From the NCBI RefSeq assembly GCF_040829825.1, contig NZ_JBFOLH010000008.1: a stretch of DNA of 64,000 nucleotides. The stretch is one strand, 5' to 3'. The number at the start of each line of letters is the position of its first letter. Position 1 is the stretch's first letter. A program made the position numbers and the translations under genes. The DNA comes from Leadbetterella sp040829825. Lineage in GTDB: Bacteria; Bacteroidota; Bacteroidia; Cytophagales; Spirosomataceae. This document shows, in pieces, positions 43,780-52,356 of this stretch. The notes under the pieces were generated by a model. That model was not told the origin of the DNA, searched no databases, and saw only the letters and a list, made by a program, of their open reading frames with translations.

Positions 43780-44334
43780 ATGAGTGATTTCAACTGGTAT
43801 GTGGTCAGAGCTGTTTCGCAGCAGGAAAAAAAGATAAAAAACTATATCGAGAATGAGGCCGTAAGAAGAAAGCTTACCGACTTCATTCCGGAAGTACTTA
43901 TCCCCACAGAAAAAATAATCGAAGTACGGAACGGGAAAAAACGGGTAAGAGAGAAAAACTTCTTCCCCGGCTATATTCTCGTAAATGCCGACCTCAATAA
44001 CGGTGAGGTGCTTCACCTTATCAAAAGTATCCCCGGTGTGATCGGGTTCCTGGGTAAAAACGGCGGCGCCTCTATTGAGCCCGAACCGTTGAGACAATCG
44101 GAAGTGAACCGTATCCTGGGTGTGCAGGAAACATCGCAGGAAGAATCGGTAGATTCGGGAATGTCGTTTGTGGCCGGCGAAACCGTTAAGGTAATCGACG
44201 GACCGTTCAACGGCTTTGAAGGAACCGTGGAAGAAATCTACGATGAGAAGAAAAAACTCAGCGTAAGTGTAAAGATCTTCGGAAGAAGCACCCCGGTAGA
44301 GCTGGGATACCTGCAGGTAGAGAAACTACAATAA
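43780..44334 (+). CDS. nusG: Transcription termination/antitermination factor NusG
   Basis: 184 residues. N-terminal NGN domain (WYVVRAVSQQEKKIKNYIEN, then FFPGYILVNADL) and C-terminal KOW domain (FVAGETVKVIDGPFNGFEGT). It binds RNA polymerase and couples it to Rho or the ribosome. It is closed by an intrinsic terminator. rplK-rplA-rplJ-rplL-rpoBC, which normally follow, are absent from this spot. Confidence 0.96.
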   Translation: MSDFNWYVVRAVSQQEKKIKNYIENEAVRRKLTDFIPEVLIPTEKIIEVRNGKKRVREKNFFPGYILVNADLNNGEVLHLIKSIPGVIGFLGKNGGASIEPEPLRQSEVNRILGVQETSQEESVDSGMSFVAGETVKVIDGPFNGFEGTVEEIYDEKKKLSVSVKIFGRSTPVELGYLQVEKLQ

Positions 44335-44356
44335 TCTTTTATAATACAATCAGAAG

Positions 44357-44386
44357 AGCTGCCGGAGCAATCAGGCAGCTTTTTTT
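44357..44386 (+). terminator. secE-nusG terminator
   Basis: AGCTGCC (44357-44363) and GGCAGCT (44374-44380) with a 10-nt loop are followed directly by six T residues. Confidence 0.88.
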
Positions 44387-44884
44387 CTATCAAAAGACTC
44401 TCCCTCCGGGAGATAAATCCTTTGCGGTTAAAAACACAAACGCTGCGTGGACACCCGAAGCTACCAAACGGTTCTCCCTGCAGGAGATATATGCTTCACG
44501 GGTAAGCTTTACCCCGATCGGGTGAGTAAACATACCCATCACCCCATACTCGCCCACCCGGAGCCCGGTACGCATACCCCCCCAAACCACTACCACTTCT
44601 AACCACCGCAACGAACCGCTTTTCACTTTTCACTCTCCCCTTCACTTTCCCCGCTTTCCCCAAAAAAAAATCCCCGCCCGTATGTAACTTTTTACTTTTT
44701 TAAAAGTTCTTATAACAGGATGCAACGTTGAGCATACGTTCTGCATCTTTTAACAAAAGCTATTACAAACACTGTTTTTATCCATTCAAAAATGAATTCC
44801 GACCATTCAAACAGAAATGCTTTTCTCGTATGGAGTGAGGAATTAATTTTGAAAACGAAAAAGCAATAAAATTTACTTAAAATT
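44387..44884. repeat. Gene-free 500 bp with two short palindromes and TTTTCAC words
   Basis: TCTCCCTCCGGGAGATA (44399-44415) and TCTCCCTGCAGGAGATA (44473-44489) are two copies of one small palindrome, 74 nt apart in the same orientation. From 44621 the words CTTTTCACTTTTCACT and CCTTCACTTTCCC follow. The last ~180 bp are AT-rich and probably hold the promoter of the 44885 gene. Open frames here are unsupported. Confidence 0.55.
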
Positions 44885-45244
44885 ATGAAAAAGCTATTTA
44901 AAACATTCGCCGTACTGGCGGTTAGCAGCACTTTGGCCTTCGCCAACGTAAACCCTACTTCATTCAAAGTTGGCATGTACAATGTACAGAATACCCACAT
45001 GTTAAAGGTATTCGTCAACAAAGAATCGTCCAATGCCCTGCTCCTGGAAATCTGTGATGCCAAAGGCCGTGTAATCCAATCGGAGCAGGTAGGAAAAAAC
45101 AAGCACAATATGGGGCTCAATCTTAACCTGTCAGAGCTTGAGTCGGGAGATTATACCATCCGGTTATCCGACAAGACCTCTACTTTCACCAAAGAAATCA
45201 GGCTTGAGAAAGAGCAAAAAGAAGAGTTAAAAATTGTTATTTAG
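44885..45244 (+). CDS. Small secreted beta-sandwich protein
   Basis: 119 residues. Signal peptide MKKLFKTFAVLAVSSTLAFA, then ~95 residues of beta structure: MLKVFVNKESSNALLLEICD, KGRVIQSEQV, LNLSELESGDYTIRLSDKTS, FTKEIRLEKE. The order resembles the C-terminal sorting domain of type IX secretion cargo (strands with SGxYxIRL), yet here it is the entire mature protein and lacks the usual conserved end. Probably periplasmic. Function unknown; a GC-rich terminator follows. Confidence 0.75.
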   Translation: MKKLFKTFAVLAVSSTLAFANVNPTSFKVGMYNVQNTHMLKVFVNKESSNALLLEICDAKGRVIQSEQVGKNKHNMGLNLNLSELESGDYTIRLSDKTSTFTKEIRLEKEQKEELKIVI

Positions 45245-45259
45245 TTAGAATTCAGACAT

Positions 45260-45280
45260 GGGCCGGCCTTTGGCCGGCCC
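45260..45280. terminator. Terminator between convergent genes
   Basis: GGGCCGGCC and GGCCGGCCC with a 3-nt loop, followed on the plus strand by CTTGTTTT. It lies 6 nt from the gldG stop, so it can serve both strands. Confidence 0.8.
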
Positions 45281-45286
45281 CTTGTT

Positions 45287-46942
45287 TTATAAAGCCGCAT
45301 ATTTCTTCCGGATCCACAGGTAACGACCAGCCCCGAATACCAGCAGTACCGCCAGGGGCAATACAATATTCAATAGCTGGATCATCGTACGCTTATCCCT
45401 TATCTTTAGTACATCCAGGGGCCGCATGCCCACCGTTTTGGTCCGTGACAGCAGGATCCCCTCACCGTCAGTCAGGTAGTTTAACGCATTCAGAAGAAAG
45501 TCTTCATTGCCGTACATGTGCTTAAAATACTTGTCAAACCCCAGCGGGTAAAACGTTCCTTTGGCAGTATTGACCTCGTTCAGAATCACATTGCCATCAG
45601 CTACCACCAGTATTTTGGCGGGGGCCGATTCCCGGATGAGCGAATCGCCTGCTGCCGCGATGCGGTTCCGGTACAGCGACCTGAACTTCCCTTCTGCCAG
45701 GTAGCCCACGGCTTTAATTCCCTCGTTATACTCTCCCTCCTCCGTATCTTTCCGCGCTTCGTTATACGTGATAAACGCCGGGGCATTCAGCACCCGCGTA
45801 TGCGGAGAGGTCAGCAGCAAGGGCGTCTTCTTCAACCCGTCGCCGGCGTTTACGGTATCTATCGTGGAGGCATATTTGGTCAGCACCATCCCGATATTTT
45901 TGGTGATCAGGCTGTTGCCGAAGTTATTGATCAGGGGATAGTACCGGTAAACCACCGGCTGAATGTTGGGTTCATCTCCCGTATACCCCACCACCACCGG
46001 GATAACGGCCGCATTGAGCCCGTCTTTCACTATATTCTTATTAACCCGCAGACCGTAGTTAAACAGCAGGTCGTCAAGGTTCACATCCAGCGGCTGTGCG
46101 TAGGTTCCTTCCAGCCCTACCGAATCTACCTTCAGCCCGTCTACAAAAAACAGCACACTCCCTCCCTTCATGACAAACTGGTCTATCTTAAACCGGGTGC
46201 TGTCGTCTAAGGGCTTATCCGGTGCCGGAACAATGAGGGCATCCAGCCCGTCGAAGTTTCGCGAGGCCCGGGCATCAATGATAAACAGGTTGTACCGGTC
46301 TTTTATCGATTCGATCATGCCCCCGAATTCCAGCGGGCTGTGCGAGGTAAACTCCGGTAGCAGCCCGATATTCTTTTTGTCGGTAGCGGTGAGCTTCTGA
46401 ATAGACGACGCCAGCTCATATTCCACGTTTTCATACGAACGGTTCAGCTTTTCTTCCGGGCTTACAGAAGTGATCTGGTTGGATTTCAGGAGGAGCACCA
46501 CATCTTCTTTTCCGCCGGCCTTCACCACCGCGTACGGGAAAACCGCGATCTCCGATTTGCGCCCGCCTTTCTGATCAAACACACTGGTAGGCAGGATGCC
46601 TTTTTTCTCAAAATCAGCAAAACGCGTTTTTTTCTCTTCATTGCTTCCCTTTTCGGGGTCGACATACCGCACGGAAATGTTCTTCCCGGCATAATACCTG
46701 AACTCGCCGAGTGTTTCCTTTACGGCTCTCCTTAACCGTTCAAATCCGCCGGGAAGGTTATTCCCTTCCAGGTAAACGGTTACCTCAACCGGCGTTCCCA
46801 GTCCCTCCAACAGGCTTTTGGTAGCTTCTGCCACCGAATACCGCTTGTCTTCGGTGAGGTCCCACCGGAAATATACATAATAACTCAGGAGGTTAAGCAG
46901 GAGGATCCCCCCGATGATGATGGCCCTTTTACCCATGGTCAA
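45287..46942 (-). CDS. gldG: GldG, gliding-motility ABC-transporter auxiliary subunit
   Basis: 551 residues (or 549 from the second ATG at 46936). Membrane helix at ~7-24, then the ABC_transp_aux domain of GldG proteins (RWDLTEDKRYSVAEATKSLL, SVFDQKGGRKSEIAVFPYAV, then EYELASSIQKL) and a final helix ~525-545. GldG with permease GldF and ATPase GldA is needed for gliding in Flavobacterium. Here gldF, which usually precedes gldG, is absent: the gene upstream is divergent. A perfect -7 box (TATTTTTG, 46958-46965) shows that it has its own promoter. Confidence 0.9.
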   Translation of the reverse strand: MTMGKRAIIIGGILLLNLLSYYVYFRWDLTEDKRYSVAEATKSLLEGLGTPVEVTVYLEGNNLPGGFERLRRAVKETLGEFRYYAGKNISVRYVDPEKGSNEEKKTRFADFEKKGILPTSVFDQKGGRKSEIAVFPYAVVKAGGKEDVVLLLKSNQITSVSPEEKLNRSYENVEYELASSIQKLTATDKKNIGLLPEFTSHSPLEFGGMIESIKDRYNLFIIDARASRNFDGLDALIVPAPDKPLDDSTRFKIDQFVMKGGSVLFFVDGLKVDSVGLEGTYAQPLDVNLDDLLFNYGLRVNKNIVKDGLNAAVIPVVVGYTGDEPNIQPVVYRYYPLINNFGNSLITKNIGMVLTKYASTIDTVNAGDGLKKTPLLLTSPHTRVLNAPAFITYNEARKDTEEGEYNEGIKAVGYLAEGKFRSLYRNRIAAAGDSLIRESAPAKILVVADGNVILNEVNTAKGTFYPLGFDKYFKHMYGNEDFLLNALNYLTDGEGILLSRTKTVGMRPLDVLKIRDKRTMIQLLNIVLPLAVLLVFGAGRYLWIRKKYAAL

Positions 46943-46957
46943 TTGCTAAATGATTTA

Positions 46958-46965
46958 CAAAAATA
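46958..46965 (-). promoter_or_regulatory. gldG promoter -7 box
   Basis: TATTTTTG on the minus strand, 15 nt before the first ATG, matches TAnnTTTG. Confidence 0.5.
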
Positions 46966-47032
46966 CGATAAAATACGCTTATTCCTTTTCCGGAACTTCC
47001 GGCAGGAAAGGCACGTTTCAAACTTAAAGTGT

Positions 47033-47040
47033 TATTTTTG
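47033..47040 (+). promoter_or_regulatory. DUF4293-fmt promoter -7 box
   Basis: TATTTTTG matches TAnnTTTG, 19 nt before the ATG at 47060. It forms a divergent promoter pair with gldG. Confidence 0.5.
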
Positions 47041-47059
47041 CACAAACATTCCATTTGTA

Positions 47060-47527
47060 ATGATTCAGAGAATCCAATCCGTATTTTTATTGATCACTGC
47101 CATGGCACTGGCGGTATTCCTGGGCACCAACTCGTATGTCCGGACGCTTTCTGCTTCCGATTCGATCATTGTGAACCCGTACCATGTTATGCATAAAACC
47201 GGCACCCTGGGTACCGAAAAACCTATATTTTACGTGGCGGTTATGGCCTGCATTTCTATCCTGGTAGCCGTTATTGCCCTTTTCCAGTACCGGAACCGCC
47301 TGCGGCAGATCCTGTTTGTGGCCTTTAATGCCCTGATGATGGGCGCCACCCTGGCGGTAACCGTTTACCACATTGTAAAAGATGCCAAGCAGGCAGGCAC
47401 CGGCGGTGAAGAAACGTACGAGGTAGGCATTTTTGCCCTGATTGTGGCATTGATCAGCAATTATATCGCCAATTACTTTATCAAAAAAGACGAAAAGCTG
47501 GTTCGTTCGGCTGACCGCATGAGATAG
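47060..47527 (+). CDS. DUF4293 membrane protein
   Basis: 155 residues from the ATG at 47060; the longer frame to 46943 would begin inside the gldG promoter. MIQRIQSVFLLITAMA is the family N-terminus. Four membrane helices (~5-22, ~50-70, ~78-98, ~120-140) and a charged end. DUF4293 is restricted to Bacteroidota and has no known function. fmt starts 1 nt after its stop. Confidence 0.88.
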   Translation: MIQRIQSVFLLITAMALAVFLGTNSYVRTLSASDSIIVNPYHVMHKTGTLGTEKPIFYVAVMACISILVAVIALFQYRNRLRQILFVAFNALMMGATLAVTVYHIVKDAKQAGTGGEETYEVGIFALIVALISNYIANYFIKKDEKLVRSADRMR

Positions 47528-47528
47528 T

Positions 47529-48461
47529 ATGAGGATCGTATTCATGGGTACCCCTGACTTTGCCGTGGCTACCCTGCAAAGGCTGGTAGAGCATAATTTT
47601 GAGGTGGTGGCCGTAGTCACGGCACCCGATAAGCCTGTGGGCAGGGGGCTTAAAATGAGCGCATCGCCGGTGAGGAAATATGCGGAATCCCGGAATATCC
47701 CCGTGCTCCAGCCTGAAAAGCTAAAGAATAAGGCCTTCCTGGAAGAGCTGGCAGCCTTTAAGGCCGATCTCCAGGTAGTAGTGGCCTTCCGCATGCTGCC
47801 CGAGGCCGTATGGGCCATGCCCCCCAAAGGCACCATCAACCTGCACGGCTCGCTGCTTCCCCAATACCGGGGTGCCGCCCCCATTAACTGGGCGGTGATC
47901 AACGGTGAAAAAATGACCGGTGTAACCACTTTTTTTATCGAGAAGGAAATCGACACCGGGAAAATCATCTTTACCGATACCCTGGAAATCGGGGAAAACG
48001 ATACGGCAGGTGACCTCCACGACAAAATGATGTGGACCGGTGCCGACCTCGTGGTCAAAACCGTGAAGGCCATTGAAGCCGGCAGCTACCCTGAGCAGCC
48101 CCAGGATTTCAGCGGCGAATTAAAAGCCGCCCCTAAAATCTTTAAGGAAACCACGGAGATTGACTGGTCGAAAGATGCGGCCGCTCTCCATAATTTTGTA
48201 CGCGGGCTCAGCCCTTACCCGGCTGCCTGGACCTTACTGGCCGATAAGCAGCTAAAGATTTTTGAAACCCGGCCGCTGGATGCTCTACCCGGAAACCTGG
48301 AACGGGTACAAAATGGGGGATACCCGCTTTACACCGATCACAAAAAAAACCTGGTGGCCCAAACCGGTAACGGCTTCCTCAGCATCCTGTCTCTTCAACT
48401 GGAAGGCAAGAAACGAATGATGACGGAGGAGTTTCTGCGGGGATACAGGTTTGATTCGTGA
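47529..48461 (+). CDS. fmt: Methionyl-tRNA formyltransferase
   Basis: 310 residues. Transfers formyl from 10-formyl-THF to Met-tRNA(fMet). N-terminal catalytic domain with RIVFMGTPDFAVATLQRLV, the active-site region INLHGSLLPQYRGAAPINWA and a later DTGKI; C-terminal tRNA-binding barrel from ~205. It is coupled to the DUF4293 gene. Its last 67 bp are antisense to the end of an ORF6N gene. Confidence 0.95.
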   Translation: MRIVFMGTPDFAVATLQRLVEHNFEVVAVVTAPDKPVGRGLKMSASPVRKYAESRNIPVLQPEKLKNKAFLEELAAFKADLQVVVAFRMLPEAVWAMPPKGTINLHGSLLPQYRGAAPINWAVINGEKMTGVTTFFIEKEIDTGKIIFTDTLEIGENDTAGDLHDKMMWTGADLVVKTVKAIEAGSYPEQPQDFSGELKAAPKIFKETTEIDWSKDAAALHNFVRGLSPYPAAWTLLADKQLKIFETRPLDALPGNLERVQNGGYPLYTDHKKNLVAQTGNGFLSILSLQLEGKKRMMTEEFLRGYRFDS

Positions 48462-49021
48462 GCTTTTTTGAACCTTATAGGAACAGTGTTACCCTCTAAG
48501 GCTTTAAAAACTCGTTCAACCTTTTGGTCGGTTTCCAATTGCCTGCGTTCAAAACTGTCCATCCGCTGCAATAAGCCACTGTGAGAGGATATCATTTTTC
48601 GCATTGTTACGAAAGCATCCATGATTTGAATACTTACTTTTATGGCTACATGGCTACGTAAAACGGCCGACAACATGGCTACACCTTGTTCATTAAAGGC
48701 ATAAGGTAAATATTTAATGTTTTGTCCACGTTTATCGTTCAAGATCACAAATTGTGATCTTGAACCTGAGGTTACAATTGGTGCTTCCCGGCTTTTAAAC
48801 CGGTCACATTTGGTTACAAGTTCGCTGATTTCTTCCTCTGTTAATTGGAAGCGAAAATTTTCAGGGAAACGTTCTATGTTTCTTTTTACCGCCTGATTTA
48901 AAACTCTTACTTCCACCTGGTACATTTCTGCCAGATCCCGGTCTAGCATGACCTGCATACCCCTGATCGTAAAAATGCGGTCTTCGATGTATGCCTGTGT
49001 TATGGATAGTTCCTGACTCAT
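48395..49021 (-). CDS. ORF6N domain protein, 3'-truncated
   Basis: 208 residues. The N-terminal ORF6N DNA-binding domain (~10-100) is complete: YIEDRIFTIRGMQVMLDRDL, MYQVEVRVLNQAVKRNIERF, PENFRFQLTEEE, then YLPYAFNEQGVAMLSAVLRS and a helical region to ~180. In full proteins the chain continues after KALE with a FFDGQ..DAY segment; here that is missing. The last 22 codons are the antisense of the fmt 3' end, so the native tail was cut away and the frame now stops in a neighbour. It may still bind DNA. ORF6N proteins are common in phages and mobile elements. Confidence 0.82.
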   Translation of the reverse strand: MSQELSITQAYIEDRIFTIRGMQVMLDRDLAEMYQVEVRVLNQAVKRNIERFPENFRFQLTEEEISELVTKCDRFKSREAPIVTSGSRSQFVILNDKRGQNIKYLPYAFNEQGVAMLSAVLRSHVAIKVSIQIMDAFVTMRKMISSHSGLLQRMDSFERRQLETDQKVERVFKALEGNTVPIRFKKAHESNLYPRRNSSVIIRFLPSS

Positions 49022-49242
49022 TTGTTGTGCCTGATTTTAAAGTTATGCAAAGTAAAACTACGAAAACTTTACATTCTCTTTCAAAGTAGGAGTAAAAAAT
49101 GCAAGAAATTCACTCTCATTAAGTTGGCATTGCTTTCACCGATACCCTGCATTTGATCTTTTCCTTTTTTTCACTTTTAGTTTTTCACTTTTCACTTTTC
49201 ACTTACCCCCCTCTCCCTTTATCTTTACACAAAAAAACAACG
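49022..49242. repeat. Spacer before murE with TTTTCACTTT repeats
   Basis: TTTTTTCACTTTTAG, TTTTTCACTTTTCAC and TTTTCAC run in tandem at 49167-49204. The same word forms the inverted repeat at 38846-38894 and recurs near 44621. The rest is an AT-rich leader for murE with no clear promoter box. Confidence 0.6.
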
Positions 49243-50694
49243 ATGCTCCTCAGCGATATCCTTTACAATGTCTCTCTGAAGTCTGTTTCGGGAAAAACAG
49301 ATGCGGAAATCTCCAAAATCGAATTTGATTCCCGGAAAATAGAACCGGGAACCCTTTTTGTGGCTATTCCCGGAACGCAATCTGACGGGCACCGGTTTAT
49401 CGGCAAAGCCATTGAATCAGGAGCATCGGCCATTCTTTGCGAGGTTTTACCCGATGAGCCCGCAGCCGATATCACCTACGTGCAGGTAGAGAATTCGGCT
49501 AAGGCCATGGGCATAGCTGCCGGGAATTTCTACGGCAACCCTTCACGGAGATTAAGCCTGGTGGGGGTCACCGGAACCAACGGCAAGACCTCGGTAGCCA
49601 CCCTGCTTTTCAGCCTGTTCAGGCGACTGGGCTACAAATGCGGGCTGCTTTCCACGGTACAAAACCAGGTGGAAGAAGAGGTCATTCCTTCTACCCATAC
49701 CACCCCTGATTCGGTCAGGATCAACGAGCTGCTGCACCTGATGCACACCAAGGGCTGCGCTTTTGTATTTATGGAGGTAAGCTCTCATGCCGTGGTGCAG
49801 GAAAGGATAGCCGGCCTTCATTTTTCGGGCGGGATCTTCACCAACATCACCCAGGATCACCTCGATTTCCATCATACGTTTGACGAGTACATCAAAGCCA
49901 AGAAAGGCTTCTTTGATGCCCTGCCCGCCTCCGCATTTGCCCTGACCAACGTAGATGACCGTAACGGGAAAGTCATGCTTCAGAATACGAAAGCAGAAAA
50001 ACATTCCTACTCGCTTAAAAACATCGCTGATTTTAAAGGGAAGGTGCTCGACTGCGGACTTTTCGGCCTTCAGATGGACATCAACGGACAGGAGGTATGG
50101 TTCAAGCTGATCGGGAAATTCAACGCCTATAACCTGCTGGCCGTATACGGTGCAGCCGTGCTACTCGACGAAAACCCGGAGAATATCCTGACCGAGCTCT
50201 CCCAGCTAACCCCGCCTCCCGGCCGGTTTGAGCAGGTGATCTCGCCGGAACACATTGTAGGGATCGTAGATTATGCCCATACGCCTGACGCCCTGAAAAA
50301 CGTACTGGAAACCATTAGCGCCCTGCGCCAGGGCCACGAGCGCATTATTACGGTAGTGGGCTGCGGCGGAAACCGCGACAAAGGCAAACGCCCCCAGATG
50401 GCCGCTATAGCGTGCGACCTCTCAGATACCGTTATTCTCACTTCTGACAACCCCCGTAACGAAGAGCCGGAAGATATCCTGGCCGATATGCAGGCCGGTG
50501 TACCCATCACAAAACGCCGGAAGGTAGAACAGATCACCGACCGCCGCGAGGCTATCCGGCATGCCGTTTCACTGGCAGGGCCGGAAGACATTGTACTGAT
50601 TGCCGGAAAAGGCCACGAGACGTACCAGGACGTGAAAGGCGTAAAAAGCCATTTTGACGACCGGGAGGAGCTGCGCGTCGCATTTGGTGCTTAA
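49243..50694 (+). CDS. murE: UDP-N-acetylmuramyl-tripeptide synthetase
   Basis: 483 residues from the ATG at 49243, chosen because MLLSDILYNV begins the family N-terminus; the upstream frame is made of repeat DNA. ATP-dependent Mur ligase: P-loop TGTNGKT (110-116), the probable carbamylated Lys region YIKAKKGFF, and DNPR at 402-405 in SDNPRNEEP. DNPR indicates addition of meso-diaminopimelate rather than lysine. Usually murE sits in the dcw cluster between ftsI and mraY; here it is alone. Confidence 0.95.
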   Translation: MLLSDILYNVSLKSVSGKTDAEISKIEFDSRKIEPGTLFVAIPGTQSDGHRFIGKAIESGASAILCEVLPDEPAADITYVQVENSAKAMGIAAGNFYGNPSRRLSLVGVTGTNGKTSVATLLFSLFRRLGYKCGLLSTVQNQVEEEVIPSTHTTPDSVRINELLHLMHTKGCAFVFMEVSSHAVVQERIAGLHFSGGIFTNITQDHLDFHHTFDEYIKAKKGFFDALPASAFALTNVDDRNGKVMLQNTKAEKHSYSLKNIADFKGKVLDCGLFGLQMDINGQEVWFKLIGKFNAYNLLAVYGAAVLLDENPENILTELSQLTPPPGRFEQVISPEHIVGIVDYAHTPDALKNVLETISALRQGHERIITVVGCGGNRDKGKRPQMAAIACDLSDTVILTSDNPRNEEPEDILADMQAGVPITKRRKVEQITDRREAIRHAVSLAGPEDIVLIAGKGHETYQDVKGVKSHFDDREELRVAFGA

Positions 50695-50730
50695 CCAGCT
50701 GCATTTCTTAAAGAACCGGAGCGCAGCATC

Positions 50731-52356
50731 TCAGGGGACAGGCGTCATTTTACTCTGCCTGCCGGGTTCATCGGCGCGGACACCCTGAGCGCCGGGACCC
50801 TTTTGGTTTTGGGTAGAAACAAATGCAAAGACGGAAAGACTGAGCACACCGCTCAGCAGCCAGAAAACATCTGTGGCCCACACCTGGGTAAGCGGGGTTT
50901 TCCAGAGCCAGTCGCCGGTAGTCAACCCGTTCACCAACGGAACAAGAAGCGAGAAAAAGCCTCCTGATGCCAAGCCGAAACGGGTAACGGAATTTTCTGA
51001 TTTCAGCAGCAGCACAACCGTTAACGCCATCAGTAGCCAGGAAACAAAGAATACCGTATTGACCCAAAAAGCATGATCCTCTATGCCGGGCACCAGCAGC
51101 TCTGCTGAAAATAAGATAGCCGTAGCCGGGAATAAGGTAAAGCAAACAGCCAGAAATACCTGTGTGACCCTGTGGTGAAATTTTTTCCGGGAAGCACTGT
51201 ACCGGCTATTGTTGCGGGCCTCTTTCCAGATAAGAATACCGCTCACAAAAACAAAACAGGAGAAAAGAGCCATGACAAAATACAGCGCCTTCACAAATAA
51301 CCCGCCGAAAGACGCAAAGTGCAGGTTCGTGATCGACTCGATCACACGGTAGGTAAATTTATTGTTTTCAGGAAGCGAATGAAAAACCTCCCGGCCATCT
51401 TTTAGCCGGTAACCGGCATAGGCATTCGAGAAGAACACTTCCGGATTTTTACTGACCATGCGGAAGGTTATGCCCGCGTCTTCCTTCAACAGGTGATTGG
51501 CCTGTATACCCATCAGCCTGTAATCCTGTCCGTAGCGGGCCTCCCATTCACGAAAAACCTGCTCTATATGAGGGGTATAATCAGCGGCTGCGGCCTGATC
51601 GCTGTATTCGATATTGTACATGGGGTAAGCCAGCCGGAAAACATTTTCAGGGGCCCCTCCGTACAGCAGTAGCACCGTGGGCATCAGCACAAGTATCAGG
51701 AGCAGGTAAAAAGCCCCGGTTACGGCATACATCAGCTGGTAAGGTAAGCCCAGCAGGCCGAATACCGTGTGGCTGTTGGTCCAGATCTGCTTCCAGGTTC
51801 TGGTAAACCCATAGGCCCAGAATTTGGTCAGCATGTTTTTCCAGTGTACCAGTACGCCGGTAAGAACCGCAAACAGGAAGAACAGCGATACGAAACCGGC
51901 AATCCACCGGCCGGCATACGGAATCTGGTCAAAAAAATGGAGCTTGTACAGGGTTTCTCCCACTGTACTTCGCGGCTTTTCCATTATCTCAAAGCTGACA
52001 GGGTCCATTTTGCCGGTATAGTGGATCTCGGGGGCACCTTCTTTTTCAGGTTGGATATGGGCGAAGATCTGAACTACGGGACTTTCATCCGTAGGCATGG
52101 AAATAAATGTCTCATCGTTGATATCAAACGCTGTTTCGGCGCTTTTCAGGGCATGTATAGCCCGGGCCAATGTAAACTCCCGGATATCGGCTTTCCTTGC
52201 CCCGGGATTTTCCCAAAGGTAAAACTCCGATTTAAACAGGGTAAACGCCCCGGCAAAAAAGATGACAAATAATGCCACCGCCAGCACGATCCCGCTTACG
52301 GTGTGCAAATGAAAGAATATATTGTACGGCCGGTTGGCAAATCCTTTTAACTTCAT
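50731..52356 (-). CDS. PepSY-type membrane protein, iron cassette A
   Basis: 541 residues from the ATG at 52356, which overlaps the stop of the upstream gene by 4 nt (ATGA). A longer frame to 52476 exists but lies inside that gene. Four main helices, with the first preceded by NIFFHLHTVSGIVLAV. His-rich membrane edges (for example FHLHT and HFFDQI) fit the heme-binding PepSY_TM (PiuB/FoxB-like) group, proposed to reduce or pass ferric siderophores at the inner membrane. Paralogue of 62207-63832 in the second cassette. Confidence 0.88.
   Translation of the reverse strand: MKLKGFANRPYNIFFHLHTVSGIVLAVALFVIFFAGAFTLFKSEFYLWENPGARKADIREFTLARAIHALKSAETAFDINDETFISMPTDESPVVQIFAHIQPEKEGAPEIHYTGKMDPVSFEIMEKPRSTVGETLYKLHFFDQIPYAGRWIAGFVSLFFLFAVLTGVLVHWKNMLTKFWAYGFTRTWKQIWTNSHTVFGLLGLPYQLMYAVTGAFYLLLILVLMPTVLLLYGGAPENVFRLAYPMYNIEYSDQAAAADYTPHIEQVFREWEARYGQDYRLMGIQANHLLKEDAGITFRMVSKNPEVFFSNAYAGYRLKDGREVFHSLPENNKFTYRVIESITNLHFASFGGLFVKALYFVMALFSCFVFVSGILIWKEARNNSRYSASRKKFHHRVTQVFLAVCFTLFPATAILFSAELLVPGIEDHAFWVNTVFFVSWLLMALTVVLLLKSENSVTRFGLASGGFFSLLVPLVNGLTTGDWLWKTPLTQVWATDVFWLLSGVLSLSVFAFVSTQNQKGPGAQGVRADEPGRQSKMTPVP

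Noticed and set aside
44390..44626. 78-codon minus-strand frame after nusG
   Set aside because: Consists of the small palindromes and low-complexity DNA; no promoter and no conserved-looking segment.
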